64,000 bases of DNA, taken from assembly GCA_027886175.1 (NCBI GenBank), contig JAJNNQ010000002.1, positions 7,746,001 to 7,810,000 on the forward strand, written 5' to 3'. Made by a program: the position numbers and the translations under genes. Below the pieces are notes generated by a model that worked only from the letters and a program-made list of their open reading frames with translations, did not search any database and was not told where the DNA came from. The number at the start of each line of letters is the position of its first letter. The stretch's first letter is position 1. This document shows positions 25,388 to 36,660 of the stretch, piece by piece. The stretch is from Phylloscopus collybita. Taxonomy: Eukaryota; Chordata; Aves; Passeriformes; Phylloscopidae.

Positions 25388-25418
25388 AAATAGTCACCCT
25401 CCCGGAGGGTGACTATTT
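25388..25418. repeat. 31-bp near-perfect palindrome (15-bp arms, 1-nt centre)
   Basis: The arm AAATAGTCACCCTCC (25,388-25,402) is followed after a single C by its exact reverse complement (25,404-25,418). By chance a 15-bp arm pair with this spacing is not expected in 64 kb. The centre is GC-rich while the flanks are AT-rich. It could be a short transposon-derived palindrome, a templated-repair insertion, or a cruciform-prone site. No known protein-binding consensus is recognised. Confidence 0.93.
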
Positions 25419-26162
25419 CCTACAGCAAGCTAGATAATTCTTGGTAACACTTGCATATTTAAAACATTTTCATCCTTAAATAGGTATTTAGAAATACATT
25501 TTATTCTTTATTGACTTTGCTCTTTTCAATTGCATTCAACAATATTAAAATTGGGGTTTTTTTAATGTTTCTTGCCCCTTTGCAAAAATAAGATTTTGAA
25601 AAGAAAGAAGAAGCAAACACCTAAAACTTTGTTTTAAATATATTAAATCCATACCAATCATATTGAGGGCATTTGATTAATGCCATAATCATTCTCAGAA
25701 TGTCTGTGTTTCACTTAAAGTGCACCACACAGAATTTAAACATTTAAATGCAGAGCAAATATTGTCATATAATTTCATTTCCAAAGCATCAGTGTGACAT
25801 TTTTCACCTCTAAATAATACAAATGAATCCAGGAACAATCTGCTTATAAATAAGCATGAACCTCTGGAAACCCTGAATGATGAGCTACCACTACAGGCAG
25901 TGGAAGTGTTTTCATTCACAACACTAGGGGCCTGACCCAGACCCTTGATGAGTATTGTAATTCCCTGTGTACACAAAACAAAACAGAAGAGTTAGTGACT
26001 GGAATCAAGTTCTGTGTCATAGGTTGTCTCAGGAAATGGCATTTTACAGTTCCTTCTCTTTTTGGGTGTTCAAGCCATACCTCTCTTTCCTTGTTCCTTT
26101 TATCTCCCTCTTGAATTGTATTGCAGAACCAGAAATGTTTTGCTCAGTCTATTTGAAAAAGA

Positions 26163-26200
26163 GTTGTCTCTCACAGCTACAGTTGTCTCCCACAGCTACA
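26163..26200 (+). repeat. 19-bp tandem duplication, one mismatch
   Basis: GTTGTCTCTCACAGCTACA is repeated immediately as GTTGTCTCCCACAGCTACA. The single C/T difference suggests a fairly recent event. Confidence 0.92.
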
Positions 26201-26436
26201 AATCCACATTTGACCTTCACACTGCATTTCAGTAAAGCTCTGCTTCATTTTTCACACATAATCTGATTTCATTATACAGGTCAGAATTACTCATAATGAA
26301 AAGTTGAACTAATAACAAGGGGCACAATTGATGCCTCTTGTCTCCTCATTAAAGCACAAGACTTCAGTTATGATAAATGAAACCATAACCAAATACACAT
26401 GCACAGGTATCACCAGGTATTTATGCTTTTTGCCTT

Positions 26437-26475
26437 CTTTTCTTCTCTCTCTTTTTTTTTTTTCTTTTTCTTCCT
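26437..26475. repeat. Pyrimidine-rich (CT/T) tract
   Basis: About 39 bases of C/T including a T13 run. On the minus strand it produces an artefactual Lys/Glu/Arg-rich peptide. Confidence 0.88.
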
Positions 26476-29400
26476 TTGTATTCTTATTTTCTGAATAGAA
26501 AGTAATCAAGTTGGTTTATTTAGTTTTATTTAGATGGGAAAGACTTTCATTTATCTGTTTGGGTAAGGTGTTCTGCTCACAATACAACAGCAGCAGCACA
26601 TTTTTTAATGCACAGCTCTGCATGAAAACAGAACACAAATCCCCAGCTCTCCACCCACTGTGCACTGGAATCTGTGGGTGACAAAGTGCAGTCAGAAAAG
26701 CACATTTGCAGCCTGTAACAAAACAAATGTTATGATGGAGAAGAGAGGAAAAAATGAAGCAATTTTTAGAAAGGGTTTAAACCATCATTTACCCTAGCAG
26801 GAGGATGTGACTGACTTGCCACTTTAAGGCTTTATTGATTAATAAGATTTGAGGATACAGTGTAGTAAGAAAAGTTTCCTTCCTTTTTTAAAATAAAAAT
26901 AACTTCAAAAGATGGTACACAGCTATTCAAAGTTGCTCGTACTTGCTTTGGGATTGAAATGAAGCCTTTGAGCATCAGGAATCCATTCCAGAGGGAATGA
27001 ATGATGTATTTTGATTTTTAGACTTGCTATTGTACTTTTAACACATCTTTTGGCAACAATTCAAGTTCTTATTAGTTTAAGTTGGAATGACTTGCTTATC
27101 TGTGGTTGAACAGACCAAAGCCGAGGAGCCAGAGCTCCTCTATGCTACTGTGGAAAATGGGATGCTTACTGTTTTGAAAATACAAAATAAAGCTCCAGAC
27201 TTGCAGATGACTCCAAGCCTGGAGCCAGCATACATTGCAGTCAGTCCCATGATCAGTGGTTACCTGTTATTTAAAAGCAATGGTTTTTTATTAAGCCAAA
27301 AAGAAAAAATAATTGTAAATGTGTGTAAATTGTTAATTATTTTCACATGAAACCCCTGATCTTGGTTGGATCCAGTCAGTGTGCATCTTTGTCTGAGAGA
27401 AGGCTTGACTGGCAAATCTAAGACCTCACCCTCTAACCAATAGCTCTAGAAGAAAAAAAATAAAAATTAATACGTATAGAAGAAAGATGTGCAGTTTAAT
27501 CCTATACCAGTTGAAGAAACAAGTGTTTTCACAAATGGATTTAGGAAAAGCAAATTCTAATGTGAGTGCCATTGCCCAGGCTAAGCTAGAGACTTGCCCT
27601 GATGGAAAGCTGAAGCCAGAGAAATCTAAGACCAAAAGAGTTTTCATTTCTTCCAGCTATATTCTGTTTCACTTATTATTTCTTTTATGTCATGTACTAG
27701 AAAGGACTCCCTTTTTCCCCCCCACAACACTTTCATTAAAAGAGAAATAAAAAAACCCAACCCAACAACAGTAATTCAAAGCTCAGACAAAAAAATAAAG
27801 GACGCCAGATATCAAGAATGAAAGTATTTTTTTCTTTCTTTCCCTCTTAAAATGTCCTGGTTAAGAGTTCAAAGCTATTTTTTTTCCTTATAGGCTAAGC
27901 TGGAATAAAATGCCATGCCCAAGATTTCAAGTACAATTTTGAAAGTACATGTAGAATTCTAATTGGCAGCAGCAGGAGAAACTGCATACCTAAGAAAAAT
28001 ATCATTTTTCTTCAGAGTCGTTAGCCTTTGCAATTTTCATTCTTTAAAGAATGTGGATCAGAATTTAAACCACAATAACTAAGCTCCATTTTTCATCTAT
28101 TTAATTTAAAGACACTGACCTAGACCTATTGTTTTCACCAAGGATGCAGCCACATGCAGCATCATCCTTGTCATGTGGTCACAAGCAGTAACCAATAACA
28201 GAGCTGGAAAGTGAACAAAATCCTGTGCCCCAAAAAAGAGCATTGTATTCAGTAGGCAGGACAGCATTCCCATTTGTAAGCAGACCCTTTGTGATGCTTC
28301 CAGTGTTGCATAAGAAGTGGAAGGCAACCAATATATCTTAAAAATTTGAAGACTCTCCCTGCATTGAAATGAAAACTGAAGAAATAACAAAAACCCTGTC
28401 AAAGAATAACTACTGATGTGCAGAATCTTCTTTGAATTAAACTGAGATGGCATAATCATGATGGCTGCCTCTCTGCTGTATCATTTCACTTACCAAACCT
28501 GATCACTCTATATAAAAATTGATATTTTCTCTCTGACATTTAAAACAGTCCAGCCTCTTATAAAGGGTCTACAAGGGTCACCAATTTTTAAATCATAATA
28601 CTTACAAGTGCCACAAGAAAGGGGCACAGGCTAGATGTAGGAAACTCTTAAATGAAGATCTGTGGTACTAAGGTTGTTTGCTGCACTATGGACTTTACAA
28701 GGGCCATTATTTGTAAAAGCCCCCTATGGCTAGCATCCAAATTTCAGCTATCGATCAGTATTGAGTCCTTGGGGAAACATAATAAACAGCAGAGTTAAAT
28801 AGAGCTTTTTAAGAGCCTGGGATTTGGGTTATGCCCTAATTATGAAGTTTGAATTTGTTTCTGTGTCTGGCTGTGAAAACAAAGCCCCATGCAGGCTATA
28901 CTATTACAATCCCCACCAGCAGCAGAATGAGCAATCTGCACATTTGCTGTGACTCTGTGAGTGTTGCATCACTTCATAAAGATGCCTGTCATTTCTCAAA
29001 AGGTACAAGAGCATCCTACAAGAAACCTCCACCACTCTAATTCAGATTTTTTTTCTCCCCTAGAATGTACTAGAGCCTCATGTATTCCTGTATACAGACA
29101 TGCTTTGGGTGACAACATACATTCAAGAATGGTTACATTCAATGAATCACAAATGGGGGGTCAGTGATTCAAAACCATTCATAGATTCAAAAAAGAACTG
29201 TTTGCACTGTAGATGCTGGTGAGCAGCCTGGTATGAAGGACTGCTTTTAAAGGTTTTCAGAACCTCTCTCATTTGTGGGGTTTGTTTTACTCCTTTGGAT
29301 ATTTTGGTGTGCTATTAGCTTTCTGTTAATACATGAAGTAATTTTCTGCTGTGCGTTAAAGCAACCAAATTTGCCTTTTTGAATGCCAAAATGGCCAGCA

Positions 29401-32004
29401 GTTTCTGTTTATTTTATAGCTGATTAGAAATCTGCCTTTTGCACCAAAGCAGTATTTACAGGGTATTCATGTAGCAGACACACAGTGTAATCTTCTTTCT
29501 CTGCAGCTGACAGCACACAGAGATGTTCAATGTAAAACTCAATGATGTACAAAGAATTTGACTGCTATGAGATAACTGGTCCTTTTCTTAACCCTCTCCT
29601 GATGGATTATGGGAAGCAGACAAAATAGGGATCTGCTACCAGGCTGATAAGTCATTTCTGTTCTCAAAAATAGGAAAGCAGGGCCATATTAAAGGTGAAA
29701 CCATTTATAAATATAGTCCTGTGGAGAAGGAGATGGACAAAAGGTTGTATGTGATGTTTGAGTACCTCTCAAAAGAAGCAGGAACACAAAAACTGAACAG
29801 ATCAAAACATGCCTGTTTGCATATACCTATTAATTCTGAAACAAACTTTTGAAGAATACTAGCCAATATATTCCAGTCTGAGTAACAGAATTGGGCTTAG
29901 TTTACAGCAAAGCACTTGAATAAATCGCTTGATTTTCAGAGGATATTTGAAACTCAAATACAAAATATAATTGCCTACCTTTAGGCATAAAATAATGAAG
30001 CTGCTGACAAAATTACTAACTCTCTGCAGCCATGAGTTCAAGAAAGCTCAAAGATTGAAACTAGGCATTCATACGTAGGTAATAATTATTTTTTCTTCCC
30101 CCTGCCTCCCCCATGCGTCTATACCCTGTCATATGTGATCCAAACATTTACAAATACATAATATTGTCTTAGGCACAACCACACCTGACACTTAGTGAAT
30201 CTGATGGAAAAGCTCACTGTAACTGGCTACTGCCTCTGACCTTAATCCTTCCTTTGGTGCAGGTTGTCACAATAATACAAATTTTCTCCTTTAGGTAAAT
30301 TTGCAACATTGGCACGTGTTCATCTCTCTAGGATTTAAGAGTGCTAATGAGATGGTATCATCCCAGAAGGCTTTATAAATGTATTTACACTCATGTATAC
30401 ACACTCACAAGCACACGCACATGGGAAAGTTCTAATATATTTTATAAGATTTTACCTTGAAATTGTCCTTGCTTAACATTTAATCATCTGAAAAAAGCCC
30501 TTGTGATGTTTATTTCAACACAATAAACCAATGACTTAAGAGGAAGTTGATTTTGGGTGCTCTGTTTGGAGGCCCACCTCTAGCAATTACTGCCAATTTT
30601 TCATTAATCTCTTTTCTACAGTCTTACAGAGGAATGGAGTACTGAAAGTGCCATAACAACCACAGAAACTAGGGCAGGCCCTGTTTCTAAGTGAAAATGT
30701 AATAAAATTATTTATCAACAAAATTTTTTTTAAGAATACTTTAAAAATAGTTATGTGGATATGTATTGTGATTCTGCATTTCTCTTATCTTCAGTTAAAC
30801 AGTTAATCTCCTTACTGCTCTGACCAGGATGGTAGCATTGAGAGAGAAACCTTAAAAATCTTATTGAAAAAATGCAGAAAAAATTCCTTTTCTTGAATTT
30901 TTATAGAAGCCTGTTCTGACAAAACCTTTATATTTTAGATCTAACACTTTTTCTTAGGTGCTCTGATTAAAAAGGACAAACTTCCTCGACACATTTTCTT
31001 CTCCACAGGAGCCAGGGTTTGTTTCGGTTTCAAAATTCACTTGAAGCATCAGACATCAAACCTTTGCCCTAGAAATTACAGGCTGCACAGACAGTTCCTG
31101 AGGGATGTGCAGGAATTTTATTTGCATGTTTTTTCTGTTTCTAGTACTTTGCCTTTACTACAACTGAAATAACCACTGTGCAGAGAATGGGCAAGCTTAA
31201 ATAAAGGGAGCTGGAGTGATTAAGATCTGAGGCAATATTTATTGGATATTTAAAGCCATTCAATTTAGTAATTAAAATAAATATGGTGACAGAAACCCCA
31301 AATTTAATTTTTAAATGCTTTAGGTAGTCCCTTTCAATTCTGATTTCTGAATTCTTAACATCTGTAAGATAACTTGCATGAGAGTGGGATGAGACAAAAT
31401 TCTTTCTGTGAGTTGGATCACAGGGTAAAAAAAATCCATAAAACTCTTCCCTCTGCCTTCTATCAGGAAGGATAGTTCTCATGGACTGACTCTTCTGCTG
31501 GAGAGACAAAAAGGCAGTTTGGGTTGTTACTTGGTGCCCAAAAGCTAGGTAGGCTCTTAGAAGAAGCAGGTTTGGGAGCCAGTCATGCCTTCTGCTGCCC
31601 ACACTGACTGACATGCTACACATACAGAAGAAATGTTTTAAATATTAAGATTACAGTGACAAGTGCTCAAAATTTAGGAAACACCAAAATCCATCTAGCT
31701 CATAAATATGTATTTTGCTCCTGTCGTTAATTACATGATCACAGACCCTTTTTTCACAAAGTCCTCAGCTGGTGCTTTCTGAATGAGCAACTGCTGAATA
31801 TTTTATCTTCACTATGTAGTTTTTGCACTAAGCCTTGGGGATAAAGTGAGAGAAGGTAGCCTGCATTACCCATGAAGTCAAAATACTTGAGGAAATCACT
31901 GCTGTGAAGTAACTGAGCATGCTTTTGGTTTGCTCAGTTGTGGTAACTCTTCTGTAACCTACCCAATTAATTGAATTCTTGGAAAGTATCATCTGGTCCC
32001 AAAA

Positions 32005-32130
32005 GGGCTCTCCTGGGACTGATGTTGGGCCCCATGCTGTTCAATATCCTCCTAAGTAAACTGGGTGTTGGGATTGAAAGCAGCAATTCTGCTGGTGACA
32101 CAAGCCCAGGTGGTGAGATGAACACAGCAG
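32005..32130 (+). pseudogene. Decayed CR1 reverse-transcriptase fragment
   Basis: The only stretch in the window where the translation itself identifies a protein: the C-terminal part of the palm of a CR1-type reverse transcriptase. The conserved ADDTKLGG box is degraded to AGDTSPGG, and stop codons and frameshifts follow. In a working element the enzyme copies the element RNA at a nicked target. Here it is a remnant inside a truncated insertion. Confidence 0.85.
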
Positions 32131-32636
32131 AAGGGTGACCCACCTTACAGACAGCCCTGGACAGGGCAGGGAGAGTGGGTGAGGGAGAATAACATGAAGT
32201 TCAACATAGGCAAGTGCAAAGACTTGCACTTGGAGTGACATAACTGATGAGCCCAGCACACACCAGGTCCTGGGGTTGGGGAGCAGCCTTGCTGAAGGGG
32301 GCTGGAGATCATGGTGGGTCACACCCCAAGCAGGAGCCAGCAGGGCACCTCTGCAGTAATAAAGGCAAAGCAGATCCTGAGCTGCATCCCCAGGGCAATA
32401 CCAACAGGCACAAGAGCTGTGATCATCCCACTCTGCTCAGTGCTTGACAGGCTGCACATGGAGCACAGCCCAGCTCTGAAACCACAATTCAAGAAAGACA
32501 CAGATAGACTGGAGACAGCCCAAAGGAGGGCCACAAAGATGATCAAAGGGCTGGAGAACCTGCCTCATGTGAAAAGATTTAAGGAGATAGTTCTTCTGTC
32601 CCTGGAGAAGAGAAGGCTCTTGTCCCAGTATTCCAG

Positions 32637-33166
32637 TGTTGGAGGTTTGGGCACGAATGGGATGGGACTACTGTTAGATGTTCCTCAAGCTTTTGTTGCA
32701 GCATTAGTCTGAATAACAGGGTTTTAGACAACTGAAAGATGGTAACAGCTTACATCTGCTAGCAGCAGCTAAAGATTTCTTTGTTACTGAGCATTTTAAA
32801 AGTTTTCCAGCCAATCGCACATTGCTAAAGCTCATAGACAATTGTTTTAGCCAGTCACTAAAAGTACATGTACACCTGCTTTAAACAATGCTTGTTTATA
32901 TGCTTCCTATTAACAGTAAACAATATTCCATTCTTAAGCTTAAAACATTCTACTATTTTGCTAAGCAATTTTTCTGCAGTCTTAAGATCTACCCTAGCCA
33001 AACCCGACTCGGACTATTGTTTTATGTCCTTGCATAAAGTGTTGCACTATTGTAACTTTTTCCTATATTTGAGCTTTGCAGTTGCAGCTAATTCTAAATT
33101 CTTCTGGTTTCTGGGGCCTGCTTTCACAGCTTTCTGAAAGCCTTCTCACCTTTAGTATTTCCCACA
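32637..33166 (+). mobile_element. Solo LTR of an endogenous retrovirus, inserted in CR1
   Basis: A 530-bp segment interrupts CR1 exactly. It begins TGTTGGAGG and ends TTCCCACA, giving the retroviral TG...CA ends, and is flanked by TTCCAG (32,631-32,636) and TTGCAG (33,167-33,172), a 5- or 6-bp target duplication with one mismatch. Removing it rejoins CR1 sequence ('cccagtattccag' to 'tgcttacgggg') in the expected order. No internal gag, pol or env region is present, so it is a solo LTR left by recombination between two LTRs. A 5-bp duplication and the TGTTGG start would fit a class III (ERVL-like) element, but the class is inference. Strand is assigned by the TG..CA convention only and is uncertain. 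Confidence 0.72.
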
Positions 33167-33455
33167 TTGCAGTGCTTACGGGGCAGAAAGAAAGAGGATG
33201 GAGTCTTTCTCTTCACAAGGGTCCACATGGGTACAAGTTCCAGGGAGAAAGGTTCCATGTCAATATAAGAAAGAAATTGTTTTTGGTAAGAACAATCATT
33301 AACTGCAACAATCTCCCCAGGGACATGGTGGAGTCTCCATCACCAGGAGTTTTCAATATGTGGTTGGACAGGGGGCCAGATAATCTCATTTGGATTCCCT
33401 TTCCAGTGGAAGGATAGACCAGATGATCTTCCAAGGTCCCTTCCAATCTGGGCAT

Positions 33456-36059
33456 TTTAGGCAATTGCAATGGTAGACAGTGCTGCCATTTCTCCCTATG
33501 CATTAAATGTCTTGAATTATTTTGGTCTTGTTTATTCCCTAGAATTAGAACCAAGTTATAAAATAAAGACATAGGCCTATATAGAGGCAGGTAAATTAAA
33601 TTAATTTGGGGGAAAAGAGTAATTAATGAATCTATTTTAATCTGAAATACTAAGACTTTTCAAATGAAAACATATTGCTGTTCGATGTTCAATGAACAGA
33701 GAAAAGAGTTGTTACGGGGAGAGATAATTCTACAAAAGTAATTCAAAAGCAAAAGATAAAATTAAAACAGCTTCAAACTAGTAAATATAGATTGCCAGTT
33801 TTTGAAGACTTAGAGCTGTCTTTTGAATACAAATGAGTTATCTATATGTAATTGAGATTATTACTGCTGAACTATGCAGAAGATAGTGATTACAACAATG
33901 CTTCACTGGCCTGGTTAGTTGGGTTGAAATACTACTCCCATTAAAGTTGTTAGAAAGTTACAGGTTTCATTTCAGCATTACTGAATTTCTAAAGGAAATT
34001 TAGAGTGTGGTGACTCACATGGTGTTCAGGCTTGATTTGCAATGAAGATGCCATTAGTAAGAAAGAAGATAGAGCCCTAAATTGCTTTAACTCTTTTCAG
34101 TACTTGATTCTTCACTACATGACACACAAACCAGCTGAAGTGAGCTGCAAACAGTCTTTTTTGCCTGGTGGAAAATTAAGGCATTTCAAAAACCAAATTG
34201 TATTCATTAATTCAAACACAATAACCTGCATTTTGCCCTACAGCAAATTTTAATAAATTATTTGAATCATAGTAAACACTTCATTTAAATAAGGTACAAT
34301 GATTCATTGCCGTTTTGGCAATTTTTAAGTTCTAGATTAGACTTATTTTAAAATTTCAGAAAAAAATATTCATGCAGTTATGCAATCATACTCAAGTGTG
34401 CATCTCAACATTCCAAAGCTTATTTTTTTAAAAAAGCTTGAATTCAAATAATTCTTTGGCATTGTCTTCCATTAGAAAACTTTTAAAACCATTCTTTAAA
34501 ACAATTTAAAACAAAAATGTTTGACTAGTCCTGTGAAGTGTACCACATGTGGTGCATAAATCTAAGTATTAATTCTACATTTTTTTTTTACTAATTTTGG
34601 AAAGTAAAATTCTAACTGTTTTATAATAGCATTTATTTTATTTTTTATTATCATTTGGTTTGGGTAAAACATCCAGAAATGCCTGGCTGGGACCTGAGGT
34701 CACTTCCCAACACTCCAGGCTGCTTGCACTTGTTCCACAGTAAATATCCACATCCATGTCCTGCCTTCCTGGCAAACTGGAAGTCAAGTGAAGAACAGCA
34801 GAAGCACTCCTTGCAATAAGATCTGGTGGTTTCCTAATCTGCCATGAGCCTTCCCAGTGCTCAGTTCTCAGCTTCTCAGTGATTGTTTCTCAAGACTTGT
34901 GGTAAAATTAAGCTGAACACATGTTAAAGAATAACTTCTGTTGGTCACATCTCTGAAGTGCTAAGATGTTCATTCTGCATGTAGCTCTGTTATAGTCCAA
35001 TTGAAGCACAAGAAAATATATCCAATTTGGGAAAACTATTGAAATGCAGAGAAATTGTTCTCCCAGCATGAATAAACATTAGCAAATTTTGGCTAATCTG
35101 AGTTTTCATTAATAAGGGTTAGCAGATTTAGGGTGTATTGTAGCTCACAATTTCAGACATTGCACTATTTATTGCCAGTCTCTTTCTTCTAATTTTTAAT
35201 TGCAATGCCAGAGTTCAGGTAATGAACAAGAGCATTTGCATACCAAGGACAATGACAGGACTTCCCTTGTTGCTGTGTCCCTGCAGCCTCCAGCTAATCT
35301 CCTGCCAGCACCAACCACCCAGACAATGCCACCTCCACAAACACTTCACAACCTGTTGATATTCAACAGAGGAATTAGAGCAGACCACTTCCATTTGCAG
35401 CTATAAATCAGTGCTAGGGAAGCAATTAGAAGCGCCCTAAAGTCTGATTTAGTTAAGACCATAGGAATTACCCAAGAGCCAGAAAAATCATCTTGATTAG
35501 CACAGATCTGTTCCAGCAGAGCCCTCATGCAAGCATGGATTCATCACTGCCTTTAGCAAGAGGACTTGCAAACACAGTTTGGAGTGTCACATACAGATGA
35601 TTGCTTTTGTTTGCAAATAATCCTGTGTGCAAGATCTGAATCGTGCTAGACCAGCACATACAACCCCCCCAAAAAGCAACAGAAATAACTGTGCTGTAGC
35701 ATTGCAGCTTTGGATGCAGTCTCAGCTTAATTAATAATCAACCCTTACACTTTGGAGGGCCACCTCTCAGTGCTGTCACACATTTCTTTCTGTACGCTTG
35801 CTTGCTTTTGGAGAAATAGCTGCAAGATTGACAAGTGCATGAAACAAAATTACCCCCCTCAAACCAGAAAGAAGGTGTCCTCTCAAGGTCATGCTCAGAC
35901 AAATGGTATGAGCTGTGTGCTAAATCTCCAGCAATTTACCTGGGCTCGGGGTAAACAGAATCCTTCAGTATCCTGTGAAGCTCTAATGCCAACTCCTCCC
36001 CCTTTTCCTCCTCCGTCTCCCATATCAAATTCACTGTGAAGTTTCAAGGGGGAAAAGTA
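33456..36059. other. Non-coding stretch, no gene seen
   Basis: Very AT-rich unique DNA (notably 34,250-34,660, with many A/T homopolymers) that becomes slightly less AT-rich after 34,680. Reading frames are short and unrecognised. Confidence 0.7.
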
Positions 36060-36660
36060 CTCGCAAAGGTTATTCTAAAGCTCAAATCTAAATGCATTTT
36101 TAAACGCTACTGAACTCACTGCAGATGCCACACACTAGACAAAGAGCTGCAGAAGGCCCACAATAATACGCTAATTCCATTGCTAGAAGAAAGGCAGAAG
36201 ACTTCAATCAATCTCGAAATTAACTCTGCATTTAAAAATGTAACAGCCTCTGCACTGCATTGAGTGTCAATTCTTTTATCATGATTACTTGTTATGTGTC
36301 AAACCATTTAGTCTCACCTCCTATTGTGCTGTGATTGAGTTCATGACAGCAAACATACTGGCCATAAAAACAATGGAAGCTTGAATGCTGTCTGAAATAC
36401 TTGTTTCATCGAAGCTGAATAATCAAATGCACATTATGATTTTTTTTGTCAACAACTTTAATTTAGTTCTGTTTAATTGATTGCCGATGCCTTACCCATT
36501 TTTTTCTCCATAATGGAGGCCTGTAGGACAAACAAGAAGCAAGATAGCTAGCTAAAGCTCATACTCTGTAAATGAAGATATGGCTGAGAGCTTCTTTATT
36601 AATTTGTTTCACAAATCCTCCTCTTTTCTTCTAGAATCCCTTTTGTCCATTTAAAGCTTC
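36060..36660. promoter_or_regulatory. Candidate conserved non-coding element
   Basis: CpGs are retained in CTCGCA, AACGCT, TACGCT, CTCGAA, ATCGAA and GCCGAT. Motifs include a SOX-type ACAATGG at 36,369-36,375, a TALE-like CAATCAATC near 36,206, TAATTGATTG-like homeodomain sequence near 36,474, and a CTCCAT-A-ATGGAG palindrome near 36,506-36,518. It is free of recognised repeats and frames. Enhancer function is inference; only composition and motifs are seen. Confidence 0.4.

Larger units (their letters stand above)
25419..31985. other. Non-coding stretch, no gene seen
   Basis: Unique AT-rich DNA. It contains a possible ancient amniote repeat scrap (25,927-25,970), a 19-bp tandem duplication (26,163-26,200), a pyrimidine tract (26,437-26,475) and an A/C tract near 27,746-27,771. 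The 160-codon minus-strand frame at 31,141-31,623 has no recognisable features. Confidence 0.65.
31990..33455 (+). mobile_element. CR1 LINE, 5'-truncated, split by an LTR
   Basis: The plus strand carries the 3' portion of a CR1 non-LTR retrotransposon. It begins in the reverse-transcriptase region: near 32,010-32,110 the frame reads LGPMLFNILL and then SAGDTSPGG, matching the family's LGPVLFNIF and FADDTKLGG, so the catalytic ADD has become AGD (Gly codon at 32,094-32,096) and the enzyme is dead. Downstream are family-typical stretches such as 'aaggagggccacaaagatgatcaaaggg' (32,521-32,550) and, after the inserted LTR, 'atggtggagtctcc' and the closing 'ccagatgatcttccaaggtcccttccaat' (33,419-33,449). 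The terminal ATTCTATG-type octamers are degenerate. Without the insertion about 935 bp remain. No intact frame survives. Confidence 0.92.

Noticed and set aside
31141..31623. 160-codon minus-strand frame
   Set aside because: The hydrophobic C-terminal part comes from AT-rich sequence; no family match.
32311..32712. 133-codon plus-strand frame within CR1
   Set aside because: It is CR1 3' sequence running into the LTR, not a gene.
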